A DNA stretch of 64,000 bases from Castellaniella caeni NBRC 101664 (GTDB lineage: Bacteria; Pseudomonadota; Gammaproteobacteria; Burkholderiales; Burkholderiaceae_B), in the NCBI RefSeq assembly GCF_001592225.1, contig NZ_BCWN01000006.1:62001-126000 (forward strand), written 5' to 3'. Below are positions 38,832-53,791 of the stretch, in pieces (the stretch's first letter is position 1; the number at the start of each line of letters is the position of its first letter). A model generated the notes under the pieces. The model did no database searches and was not told where the DNA came from. It saw only the letters and a list, made by a program, of their open reading frames with translations. The position numbers and the translations under genes were made by a program.

Positions 38832-39320
38832 ATGACACTGCCACTTTCTTTTACCGCCGCCGAAGCCCAGCTGCTGGGCCGCACGGCCGACGCCCTGTGC
38901 GCCTACATGGGCAAGCCCGTCATCGCCGAGGTCGTGGCCGAGCCCGACGAAGGCTTTGAATGGGCGCTCTTTGCCCTGCCCCTGAACCCGGGCGACGAAG
39001 CCGAGGACAAACCGCACGTGCAGGTGGGCGGGCCCGGCGCACGCTTTCTGGGCAACTGCGGCGGCCTCGACCTGAGCGACGGCCAGCCGATCGATTGCGA
39101 GTTTCTCTGGGCCATCCAGCTGTCCGACCTGGACAGCTGCCGCTATATCAAGGTGGATGCCGACGGTGAAGAAGTAGGCTGGACGGACGAGCTGTCGGAA
39201 CTGCTGCCGTTCCAGCTCTCTGAAACGGAACAGCCCGACGACGAGGACGACGCCGGAGAACTGGACGAAGACGAAGACGAAGACGAAGACGAGAACGACA
39301 CGGACGAAACCGAGGCCTAA
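38832..39320 (+). CDS. Acidic hypothetical protein with poly-Asp/Glu tail
   Basis: I do not recognise a named family. The 162-residue protein has an ordered first part (AEAQLLGRTADALCAYMGKP; WALFALPLNPGDE; FLWAIQLSDLDSCRYIKVDADG). Its C-terminal tail from about residue 135 is almost all Asp and Glu, encoded partly by a GACGAA hexamer repeat. I start at ATG 38832 with AGGTG upstream; the frame is open back to a GTG at 38757. It diverges from ettA. The folded part resembles small immunity-like or unknown soluble domains only in general character. Confidence 0.7.
   Translation: MTLPLSFTAAEAQLLGRTADALCAYMGKPVIAEVVAEPDEGFEWALFALPLNPGDEAEDKPHVQVGGPGARFLGNCGGLDLSDGQPIDCEFLWAIQLSDLDSCRYIKVDADGEEVGWTDELSELLPFQLSETEQPDDEDDAGELDEDEDEDEDENDTDETEA
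39264..39293 (+). repeat. GACGAA hexanucleotide repeat in the acidic tail
   Basis: Four perfect GACGAA units and a fifth GACGAG encode alternating Asp-Glu. In frame, so copy-number change would lengthen or shorten the acidic tail without a frameshift. Confidence 0.8.
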
Positions 39321-39419
39321 AAAGCCTCTGAACAAGCCGTCGCGCTGGATGCATCCCTGGCTTTGCGCCAACCGCACCGCTGTTCGACCCGCACAGTGCT
39401 TCAAGCCACAAGGCTTCGG

Positions 39420-40406
39420 TCAGGGCTTGCGGCTTTGGGGCACGCCCGTCACGGCCTGTTTGTGGGGCGCCGACGGGCCGCGCAGGCGGTCGCGCAGATA
39501 TAGGGCGGCGCCCGCCGGCCACATCAGCGCCACCAGCGCGCGCGACACCGTGCCGGTGAGACGCCGCCCCTGCGGCGGGATGAGACCGCGCGCTTTCAGG
39601 TGCAGGCCAAACCGCGTATAGCGCGCGGCGGCGGCCAGAAACGACAGAGGCTGGTAGCGCAGCCACGGCAGACAGGATTCAAGGGTGTCGCGCGCCAGCA
39701 GCCACAGGCCCAGGGCATGGCGCCCGCCGTCAGTCTGGCGGCCCTGGTGCGACAGACCGTCGGCGCTGTCGTGGTACACGCGAAACACCTGATTGACGAA
39801 GCGCGTGAGGTAGCCCGCGCGCGCCATCGCCCGCCAGACCAGGCTTTCGGGCACGAAGCCGGGGATGTCTTCGGGAAACGGAAACTGGCGCAGGACGTCC
39901 GTGCGCAGGCAGCCGAATTTCTCGCCGCGCACGTGATGCCGGAAGGTCATGTCGAGCGACGTGATGTCCATCACGTCTTGCGGGTACATGTCGCCGACGA
40001 TGCGGCCATCGGGCCGGGCGCACAGCCCCGTGATGGCGACGTACTGGCCGCGCTGCGCGGGGGGGATTTGTTCCCAGACCAGCGCCATCTGGTAGAGGGC
40101 ATCGGGGCTGAGTTCGTCGTCGCTGTCGATGGCCACCAGCCACTCGCCGCGCGCCTCGCGCACGCCGTGGTTGAACGCTGTTTTCTTATGTTGATTAGGT
40201 TGCCAGACGTAACGGATGGGGAAACTGGCTTCTTGCTGCCAGCCGCGCACCAAAGCGCGGGTATGGTCGGTTGACCCATCATCGACCACCACCCATTCGA
40301 AGTCCTGGAAGGACTGCTCTTGCAGCGAGCGATAGACGCGACCCAGCGTCTGCGCCCGATTGAAGGTGGGGGTGACGACGGAGAACAAATGGCGCCAGCA
40401 AGCCAT
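39420..40406 (-). CDS. Family 2 glycosyltransferase
   Basis: GT-A fold transferase, probably acting in surface polysaccharide or lipopolysaccharide synthesis at the cytoplasmic face of the inner membrane. The 328-residue protein starts with FSVVTPTFNRAQTLGRVYRSL, then WVVVDDGSTDHT near residue 40 and the metal-binding AIDSDDELSPDALY near 90. The C-terminal part (about 255-328) is basic with one hydrophobic stretch. AGGAGG precedes the ATG at 40406; the open frame continues upstream across the terminator of the 42-aa gene and is not used. No other glycan genes are adjacent. Confidence 0.88.
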   Translation of the reverse strand: MACWRHLFSVVTPTFNRAQTLGRVYRSLQEQSFQDFEWVVVDDGSTDHTRALVRGWQQEASFPIRYVWQPNQHKKTAFNHGVREARGEWLVAIDSDDELSPDALYQMALVWEQIPPAQRGQYVAITGLCARPDGRIVGDMYPQDVMDITSLDMTFRHHVRGEKFGCLRTDVLRQFPFPEDIPGFVPESLVWRAMARAGYLTRFVNQVFRVYHDSADGLSHQGRQTDGGRHALGLWLLARDTLESCLPWLRYQPLSFLAAAARYTRFGLHLKARGLIPPQGRRLTGTVSRALVALMWPAGAALYLRDRLRGPSAPHKQAVTGVPQSRKP

Positions 40407-40449
40407 GCCGGTGAACTCCTCCTGTCTGCAGTTACCCCATGATAGCGGC

Positions 40450-40483
40450 AAAAAAAAACCACGAACGCACGTGTTCGTGGTTT
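40450..40483 (-). terminator. Strong rho-independent terminator of the 42-aa gene
   Basis: On the minus strand an 11-bp stem (arms 40473-40483 and 40456-40466, core CCACGAAC/GTTCGTGG) with a 6-nt loop ends in nine T residues (complement of 40450-40458). Confidence 0.9.
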
Positions 40484-40531
40484 CCCTGAGGCCGAATTGT
40501 ATGTAAACAATACGACCCGCCAAGCGGTGGC

Positions 40532-40660
40532 TTAGACGCGCTTGACCTTTTCGAGCATCTTGAAGACGCCCTTGGGGGCGCGCACGAAAAGACGTTTGAA
40601 CGCTTTGCCAAGGCAACGGCGCTCAAGCGTGTTGCGCCGCGTGCGTTTGATTTCTGCCAT
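40532..40660 (-). CDS. Very basic 42-residue protein of unknown function
   Basis: A short gene with all marks of a real one: AGGAGA seven bases before the ATG, a TAAAAT -10-like box at 40706-40711, and a strong terminator 49 bp after the stop. The product has 15 Lys/Arg against 3 Glu. It begins MAEIKRTRRNTLERRC and continues with a helix-prone half (LGKAFKRLFVRAP, then VFKMLEKVKRV). Charge and size recall ribosomal proteins, but it matches none I know (not L34, L36 or Sra). RNA or ribosome binding is a guess. Confidence 0.75.
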   Translation of the reverse strand: MAEIKRTRRNTLERRCLGKAFKRLFVRAPKGVFKMLEKVKRV

Positions 40661-40929
40661 GAGATTCTCCTGGGATAAGGCGGGGGCTTTGAAGCAAAAC
40701 ACAGCATTTTAGCAAAGATTGCCTGACAGCTTTAAACGGACAAGTCAAATCGCCCGGCCCGTCCCCCGGCGGGCACCCGGTGGCCGTCAGCGCGGACAGG
40801 CCGCGGCATACACTTCCTTGCCAAGTAACGGCGGCCGGTAACAAAGCCGCCGACCAAGCCGCCCACGATATCCCCAGCGCCACCGGGCCCAAACCACCGC
40901 CCGCCGCGGGGGCAGATTATCATGACGGC

Positions 40930-46635
<5,706 letters not shown>

Positions 46636-46699
46636 AGCTCGAAGCCAAACCTGAACCTGACGATCAATATACCCGCCACCCGCCCGACGCCCATATTGC

Positions 46700-48190
<1,491 letters not shown>

Positions 48191-48255
48191 CCTGATGTTT
48201 GATACCCGACCCGATACCTGACATCCGACCCGACACCCGACACCTGATACCCGCC

Positions 48256-49071
48256 GTGACGCCCAACGACCTGCCATCCTTGATCGAAACCATGCGCTTG
48301 CAAAGCGGGCGGATCGCGCTGTGGCCCTGGCACCGGGCGCGCCTGCTGGCGTCGGCGCGGGCGCTGGGCTACCAGCTGGACATGGACGCGCTCGACGCGC
48401 GCATCGCGGAAGCGCTCGGGCCGTCCCGCCGGGCGGCAGTCGGCACGGTGCCGCCCGCGGGCACTCCGGGGGACATCGTCCTCCACGGCACGGCCGCCAC
48501 CAATATCGCCACCCACGAGGCTGCGGCGGAGCACCCCGGCGATATCGCCCAGGCCAATGCCGCCCAGGCCGACGCCGCCTGGCGCGCACGCCTGCTGCTG
48601 GCCCCGGACGGGCAGGTGACGCTCGACGTCCAGCCACTGCCGCCCACGGCCAGCCCAGTGAGCATCGCGCTGGCCCGGGACGCGGGCGTCGAAGCTCCCG
48701 AGCGCATGGGCCACCGCTATCTGTCGCACAAGACCACGCACCGCCCCTGGTTTGTTGGCGCGCAAGGCTGGCTGCAGACCCATCCGCAGTACTTCGACCT
48801 GATCTTCTGCGACGCGCGCGGCAACGTCTGCGAAGGCAGCCGCAGCAACCTCTACGCGCAGGACGAGCAGGCCCGCTGGCTGACGCCACCGCTGGCCTGC
48901 GGCCTGCTGCCGGGCGTGCAGCGCCAATGGCTGCTGGAACACGGCCTCGTCCAGGAGGCACGCCTGAGCAGCGCCGACCTGCGCGCGGCCCCCGCCCTGC
49001 GCATCTCCAACGCCCTGCGCGGCTGGCTGGATGCCCACCTGAAGCCCTGGCGGGAAACACAGGCTGGGTGA
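48256..49071 (+). CDS. pabC: Aminodeoxychorismate lyase-type class IV aminotransferase
   Basis: PLP enzyme that releases pyruvate from aminodeoxychorismate to give p-aminobenzoate. Of 271 residues, LIETMRLQSGRIALWPWHRARLLASA opens the fold. HRYLSHKTTHRPW (near residue 155) carries the PLP lysine, and FDLIFCDARGNVCEGSRSNLYA plus ACGLLPGVQRQWLLE are class IV landmarks. The protein is paired with pabB, the usual substrate source. I start at GTG 48256, because the frame upstream is only the degenerate repeat; no good ribosome binding site is visible, so the exact start is uncertain. Confidence 0.87.
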   Translation: MTPNDLPSLIETMRLQSGRIALWPWHRARLLASARALGYQLDMDALDARIAEALGPSRRAAVGTVPPAGTPGDIVLHGTAATNIATHEAAAEHPGDIAQANAAQADAAWRARLLLAPDGQVTLDVQPLPPTASPVSIALARDAGVEAPERMGHRYLSHKTTHRPWFVGAQGWLQTHPQYFDLIFCDARGNVCEGSRSNLYAQDEQARWLTPPLACGLLPGVQRQWLLEHGLVQEARLSSADLRAAPALRISNALRGWLDAHLKPWRETQAG

Positions 49072-49081
49072 AAAAACAGCC

Positions 49082-49110
49082 TTTACCCGAGGCCCCTCTT
49101 CCGATAGAAT
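49082..49110 (+). promoter_or_regulatory. Candidate sigma-70 promoter between pabC and the NlpC/P60 gene
   Basis: TTTACC (49082-49087) and TAGAAT (49105-49110) with 17-bp spacing. Transcription would start near 49117, immediately ahead of a terminator-like hairpin. Confidence 0.5.
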
Positions 49111-49118
49111 CAGCCAGT

Positions 49119-49143
49119 TGCCCGCATGGTGGGCATCTTTTTT
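49119..49143 (+). terminator. Terminator hairpin after the pab genes
   Basis: Seven-bp stem TGCCCGC/GTGGGCA (one G-T pair) with a 3-nt loop, then TCTTTTTT. It ends the pab transcript and also lies at the expected 5' end of the next one. Confidence 0.75.
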
Positions 49144-49265
49144 AACCCCCCGGTGTTCACTTCGGGCCACGCATCTGGCTCTGGGGTAGTGCCTACCAAC
49201 GAACTCCACCATCCATGCCACCACCACATTCCGCTTCCGCATCCCACCTGCCCGCCCTGTTTTCC

Positions 49266-49880
49266 ATGGGCCGCCTCTTGAAATGGGTGTTGTGCGCCAG
49301 CGCGATTGCATTGGCAGGATGCGCCACCCAGCCGCAGCAGACCGCGGACGCCTCATCCAGCAACCGCCTGCTGCGCGACAACTACCTGCTGAAAACCCAA
49401 TCCGACCCCTTGGGAGCGTGGCTCGACAGCAAAGACAGCCTGGCCATCGATTACCCCCAATCCAGCGCCGGGCCCAGCTCTACCGCCCCCAAGACCATGG
49501 TGTCCACCGCCATGAAATTCCTGGGCGTCAAATACCGCTACGGCGGCGACGCGCCGGGTCAGGGCTTCGACTGCAGCGGCCTGGTGGCCTACGCCGCCGA
49601 AAAATCACTGGGTCTCAAGCTGCCGCGCACGGCCAGCGGCCAGGCGCAAACCGGCATCTCGGTCGATCGCGACGAACTGCGCCGCGGCGACCTGGTCTTC
49701 TTCAACACCTTGGGTCGGCGCTACTCGCATGTGGGTATCTACCTGGGCGACCGCAAGTTCGTGCATGCCCCCCGCACCGGTGCCGCCATCCGCGTAGACA
49801 GCATGGACATGGCCTACTGGCGCTCACGCTACAACGGCGCGCGCCGCCTGCAAACCCAGACCGACACAGCCCGGCGCTAA
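49266..49880 (+). CDS. NlpC/P60 family lipoprotein (peptidoglycan endopeptidase)
   Basis: Outer-membrane-anchored cysteine peptidase of the Spr/NlpC type that cuts peptide cross-links in murein. With start 49266 it has 204 residues and a lipoprotein signal MGRLLKWVLCASAIALAGC with lipobox ALAGC. The NlpC domain has YGGDAPGQGFDCSGLVAYA (catalytic Cys near residue 104), RRYSHVGIYLGDRKFVHAP (His) and the following GAAIRVDSM. An in-frame ATG at 49215 would add 17 residues before the signal; neither start has a clear ribosome binding site. The leader upstream has several small hairpins. Confidence 0.9.
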   Translation: MGRLLKWVLCASAIALAGCATQPQQTADASSSNRLLRDNYLLKTQSDPLGAWLDSKDSLAIDYPQSSAGPSSTAPKTMVSTAMKFLGVKYRYGGDAPGQGFDCSGLVAYAAEKSLGLKLPRTASGQAQTGISVDRDELRRGDLVFFNTLGRRYSHVGIYLGDRKFVHAPRTGAAIRVDSMDMAYWRSRYNGARRLQTQTDTARR

Positions 49881-49959
49881 GCCTGCTTCCCACGCAGGGT
49901 TGACCCCGCGTGGCACCCTGGCAAGACAAGACCACGACAGAGCCCCAAGCGGGGCGCTC

Positions 49960-50001
49960 CATGCAAAAGGCCCCGATCATCGTATCGGGGCCTTTTGCAT
50001 G
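49960..50001. terminator. Bidirectional terminator between NlpC/P60 and DUF2325 genes
   Basis: Perfect 18-bp inverted repeat (arms 49960-49977 and 49984-50001), six-nt loop, GC core followed by TTTT in both directions. It lies between convergent stops. Confidence 0.85.
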
Positions 50002-50062
50002 GCCGGTCTCGCGCGGCAGGCAGTCGCAGCCACAGCCGCGCGCCCGAACCTCAGATGCACGA

Positions 50063-50428
50063 CTAGTGCAGGCGTACCTTGGCAGGCTGGCGAGCGTCAG
50101 CCGTCTGGCGCAAGGGGCACGCTTTACAGAAGCCGCACTGATCCAGCGCCTGCTGCATGCTGCAGACCGACCGGCGGCACGTCATCACCCGGATACCGGC
50201 CCGCTGCGCGGCCGCACGAAACGTCTTCATGACGTTGTGGCCGAGAAAGTCGGTCAGCAGAATCACCAGATCGGTGCCCGACGGCAAGGCGGGCGACTTT
50301 TTCTGGTGCGCGGGGTCGCGCCCGCTGATGTGATGTCTGATGGCGATGTTGTGATCCAGCAGGAGATCGGGGATATTGCCCAATCGATCGGCACCGACGA
50401 TGAGTGCGCTGACCTGAGACTGCGCCAT
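50063..50428 (-). CDS. DUF2325 domain-containing protein
   Basis: A 121-residue protein of the DUF2325 family, whose function is not established. It opens with a Rossmann-like strand-turn (VSALIVGADRLGNIPDLLLDHN), has DLVILLTDFLGHNVMKTFRAAAQ near residue 63, and ends in a cysteine-rich tail with five Cys (CRRSVC, then CGFCKAC), which could bind a metal, heme or iron-sulfur centre. AGGAG lies seven bases before the ATG at 50428. A Fur-like box lies 59 bp upstream, so iron control is likely. Confidence 0.88.
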   Translation of the reverse strand: MAQSQVSALIVGADRLGNIPDLLLDHNIAIRHHISGRDPAHQKKSPALPSGTDLVILLTDFLGHNVMKTFRAAAQRAGIRVMTCRRSVCSMQQALDQCGFCKACPLRQTADARQPAKVRLH

Positions 50429-50486
50429 GGGGGAACTCCTGAGAGGGGTTGAACCTGCCGGATGAGACATCCTCCGGCAGTTTCTA

Positions 50487-50506
50487 AATAATAATCATTC
50501 CTATTT
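50487..50506. promoter_or_regulatory. Candidate Fur box
   Basis: Seventeen of 20 positions fit the common form AATGATAATCATTCTCATTT. It is 59 bp from the DUF2325 start and 211 bp from the start of the divergent solute-binding protein gene, so the former is the likelier target. Confidence 0.6.
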
Positions 50507-50716
50507 ATAAACGCAATAAAAATCAAGACCGAAGGGGGAAAAACCCTGCAACAGTCTCGACGAAAGTCAAGTTTCGCACGCGAATCTCCACCGAGATTAC
50601 GGACGATTTAGCGCCACGTTTCACGCATTTTCAGGAATCAGTCAGATTTCATTCAGAAACTTGTTACGTTGCCCAGCGCACAATGTCACATAAAACCATA
50701 CACAGGAGACTGTTCC

Positions 50717-51934
50717 ATGCATACGCTATTTCGGCATGCCCTTCCATGCGCTGCGGTCGCGCTGGCCCTGGGGCTGAGCAGCGGCATCAGCCAGGCGGCG
50801 GACAACCAGATCGTGCTGGGCGCATCCGTGCAGCTGACCGGCCCGGTGGCCAACACGGGCCGCTACTATAAAGATGCCTACGAACTGGCTGTCGAGCAGA
50901 TCAACAGCAAGGGCGGCGTCACCGTCAACGGCAAGAAATACACCCTGGCGCTCAAGCTGTACGACAATCAGTCGGACGTCAACCTCAGCGTGCGGCAGTA
51001 CACGCAGCTGGTGACGCAAGACAAGGTGAACTTCCTGCTTGGCCCCTTTGCCAGCAATTTCGCCCTGGCCGACTCCGCCGTGTCTGAAAAGTACCAGATA
51101 CCCATGGTGCAAGGCGGCGGCGCCTCCGACCAGATCTTCTCGCGCGGCTTCAAATACGTCTTCGGCACGCTGGCGCCGGCCAGCGACTACTTCGGCAGCA
51201 CGCTGAAGATGTTCAAGCAGCTCAAGCCGCAGCCCAAGACGGTGGCCCTGTTGTATGCCGACGATTCCTTCGACGTATCGGTGGCCAAGGGCACGCGGCC
51301 CATGCTCAAGGAAGCCGGGGTCGATACGGTGCTGGACGAACGCTACAGCTCGAACACCAGCGACTTCAACACCTTGCTGTCGCAGATCAAGTCCAAGCAG
51401 GCCGACGCGGTGCTGGTGGCCGGGCACGAGACCGAGATCCTCAACTTCATCCGTCAGGCCAAGAGCCTGGACGTCTCGCCCAAGTTCTACTCCTTCACCG
51501 TGGGGGTGCCCAGCGAAGACTTCCGCAAGGCCCTGGGCAAGGATGCCGACTACGCCTTCGGCATGAGCGCCTGGCTGCCTTCCGACGCCCTGAAGGACGA
51601 CTGGTTCGGCGATGCCGCGCAGTTTGCCAAGGCCTGGGAAGCCAAGCACCACTACGAGCCCGACTACCATGCCGCCTCGGGCGTCTCTGACGTCGAGGCC
51701 ATCGTCAAGGCCGTGGAAAAAGCCGGCACGCTCGATCCCAAGGCCGTGCGCAACGCCCTGGCCGCCAGCGATTTCGACAGTCTGTACGGGCACGTGAAGT
51801 TTGCCGCCAACGGCCAGATTCACCTCGACCAGACCGTGATCCAGGTGCAAAACGGCAAGCCGGTGGCCATCTTCGACGGCAGCAAGTTCCTCCAGCAGCC
51901 GCAGTACCCCATGCCCGACTGGGCCAAGCGCTGA
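50717..51934 (+). CDS. ABC transporter substrate-binding protein, branched-chain amino acid/amide type
   Basis: Periplasmic receptor of the LivJ/HAAT (Peripla_BP_6) family. The 405-residue protein has a signal peptide ([20 protein letters not shown], cleavage after residue 27-28), then [33 protein letters not shown]. Two periplasmic-binding lobes follow, with [21 protein letters not shown] near residue 233. The ATG at 50717 follows AGGAGA. It heads a complete five-gene uptake operon. Ligand not determinable: related systems take amino acids, amides, urea or aromatic acids. The regulator after the operon is CysB-like, which hints at sulfur-containing compounds, but this is inference. Confidence 0.93.
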   Translation: MHTLFRHALPCAAVALALGLSSGISQAADNQIVLGASVQLTGPVANTGRYYKDAYELAVEQINSKGGVTVNGKKYTLALKLYDNQSDVNLSVRQYTQLVTQDKVNFLLGPFASNFALADSAVSEKYQIPMVQGGGASDQIFSRGFKYVFGTLAPASDYFGSTLKMFKQLKPQPKTVALLYADDSFDVSVAKGTRPMLKEAGVDTVLDERYSSNTSDFNTLLSQIKSKQADAVLVAGHETEILNFIRQAKSLDVSPKFYSFTVGVPSEDFRKALGKDADYAFGMSAWLPSDALKDDWFGDAAQFAKAWEAKHHYEPDYHAASGVSDVEAIVKAVEKAGTLDPKAVRNALAASDFDSLYGHVKFAANGQIHLDQTVIQVQNGKPVAIFDGSKFLQQPQYPMPDWAKR

Positions 51935-51983
51935 GCAAGCACCCAACTGAGCACGCCACCCCCCATCGCCCGGAGCCCTCGCC

Positions 51984-52847
51984 TTGGACCTTTTGCTGCA
52001 AGTCCTCATCAACGGCATCCTGCAAGGCGGGCTGTACGCCATCGTGGCGCTCGGCCTCGCCCTGGTGTGGGGGGTGCTCAACATCGTCAACCTGGCCCAT
52101 GGCGCCTTCATCATGGTGGGCGCCTATCTGTCGTGGTACAGCTTTCACTGGCTGCACCTCGACCCCTTTCTCGGCCTGCCGCTCACGGCGGTGCTGATGT
52201 TCGTGCTGGGCTACGCCATCCAGCGCGGCATCCTCAACCTGATCGTGCGCTCGCCCATGTTCAACACCCTGCTGATCACCTTCGGCATGGAGGTCGTGCT
52301 CACGTACCTGGCGCAGCTGGTCTTCTCGGCTGACTTCCGCACCATCAACCCCGGCTACTCGGGGCGCAACATCACGCTCGCGGGGGTCACGATCCCCCTG
52401 GTGCGGCTGGCCGCCTGCGTGGTGGCGGTCGGTCTCACCGTGCTCATGTGGTATTTCCTGCTGCGCACCCGGCTCGGGCGCGCCATCCGCGCCACGGCGC
52501 AGAACCTCTCGGCGGCCCGCCTGTACGGCGTCGAGCCGCGCCACCTGTACGCCGTCACCTTCGGCCTGGGCCTGGCGCTGGCCGGTGCCGCGGGCGGCCT
52601 GTACGGCACCGTCTCGCAGATCAACCCCTACATCGGCGCCACGCTCACCGCCAAGTCGTTCGCCATCGCCATCATCGGCGGGCTCGACACCCCCCTGGGC
52701 GTGATCGCGGGCGGCCTCATCCTGGGCCTGATCGAATCACTCACCACGCTCTACATCGGCCCCACCTTCGCCGACGTGGCCAGCTTCGGCGTGCTCATCC
52801 TGGTGCTGATTTTCCGGCCCACGGGCCTGCTCGGGAGAACCGCATGA
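51984..52847 (+). CDS. livH: Branched-chain amino acid-type ABC transporter permease LivH
   Basis: First inner-membrane permease of the operon. It begins at TTG 51984 with GGAG upstream, as no suitable ATG exists. The 287-residue protein starts LDLLLQVLINGILQGGLYAIVALGLALVWG, and has the conserved NIVNLAHGAFIMVGAYLS near residue 35, a series of helices, and the coupling segment RAIRATAQNLSAARLYGVEP near 170. It overlaps livM by 4 bp (ATGA). Confidence 0.93.
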   Translation: MDLLLQVLINGILQGGLYAIVALGLALVWGVLNIVNLAHGAFIMVGAYLSWYSFHWLHLDPFLGLPLTAVLMFVLGYAIQRGILNLIVRSPMFNTLLITFGMEVVLTYLAQLVFSADFRTINPGYSGRNITLAGVTIPLVRLAACVVAVGLTVLMWYFLLRTRLGRAIRATAQNLSAARLYGVEPRHLYAVTFGLGLALAGAAGGLYGTVSQINPYIGATLTAKSFAIAIIGGLDTPLGVIAGGLILGLIESLTTLYIGPTFADVASFGVLILVLIFRPTGLLGRTA

Positions 52848-53791
52848 AGGCCTGGCGCATCCTGCTCGTCCTTGTCGTCTTCGTCGCCCTGGCGCTGCTG
52901 CCCTGGTACGGTTCCGACCTCATGATCCAGTTCGGCATCAGCACCCTGCTGCTGGCGGTGCTGGCCCAGGGCTGGAACATCATCGGCGGCTACACGGGCT
53001 ATCCCTCCTTCGGCAACTCGGTGTTCTACGGCCTGGGCGCCTACGGCGTGGGCATCGCCATGGTGCAATGGCAGCTGCCCTTTGCCGTGGGCATGGGCTT
53101 CGGGGTCGTGCTGGCAGTGGCCTTCGCCTTCCTGCTGGGTGTGCCGGTGCTGCGCCTGAAAGGCCACTACTTCGCCATCGCCACCCTGGCCCTGGCGCAG
53201 ATCATGGCGGCCATCACCTCCAACATCCCGCTCGCGGGCCAGAACATCGGCCTGGTGCTGCCGCCGCTCAACGACGACCGCCTGTTCTACGAACTCTCAC
53301 TGCTGCTGCTCGTGGCCGCCACGCTCACCATCTGGTGGCTCACCCGCAGCCGCTTCGGCTTCGGCCTGATCGCCATCCGCGAAAACGAGGAAGGCGCGGT
53401 CGTCATGGGGGTGGACACCACCCGCTACAAGGTGCTGGCCTTTGCCCTGGCGGGCATCTTCAGTGCGCTGGCGGGCGGCATCCACGCCTACTGGATCACC
53501 TTTCTCGACCCCGAAAGCGCCTTCGACATCACGCTCAACGTCAAGATGATCATCATGGCCGTCTTCGGCGGGCCGGGCACCATCCTCGGGCCCATCGTGG
53601 GCGCCTTCATCCTCTCGGCCGTCTCCGAGCTGCTGTCCAGCGAAGTCACCAGCATCGCGGGCCTGTTCTTTGGCATCGTCATTGTGGTGGCCGTCGTCCT
53701 CATGCCGCGCGGCCTGGCCGACGTCGTGCGGCGCTTCCACCGCCTGGGCTGGCACTACTTCATCGACAACGTCCGGACGAACCGCATATGA
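52844..53791 (+). CDS. livM: Branched-chain amino acid-type ABC transporter permease LivM
   Basis: Second permease, 315 residues. Family features: LLLAVLAQGWNIIGGYTGYPSFGNSVFYGLGAYG near residue 35, LRLKGHYFAIATLALAQIM near 105, the coupling helix GFGLIAIRENEEGAVVMGVDTTRYK near 168, and AVFGGPGTILGPIVGAFIL near 242. Both its start and its stop overlap neighbours by 4 bp, giving tight translational coupling. Confidence 0.94.
   Translation: MKAWRILLVLVVFVALALLPWYGSDLMIQFGISTLLLAVLAQGWNIIGGYTGYPSFGNSVFYGLGAYGVGIAMVQWQLPFAVGMGFGVVLAVAFAFLLGVPVLRLKGHYFAIATLALAQIMAAITSNIPLAGQNIGLVLPPLNDDRLFYELSLLLLVAATLTIWWLTRSRFGFGLIAIRENEEGAVVMGVDTTRYKVLAFALAGIFSALAGGIHAYWITFLDPESAFDITLNVKMIIMAVFGGPGTILGPIVGAFILSAVSELLSSEVTSIAGLFFGIVIVVAVVLMPRGLADVVRRFHRLGWHYFIDNVRTNRI

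Noticed and set aside
40532-40660. Identification of the 42-aa gene as rpmJ (L36) or rpmH (L34)
   Set aside because: The residues do not fit: L36 needs its Cys/His zinc pattern and L34 starts MKRT; only the charge is similar.
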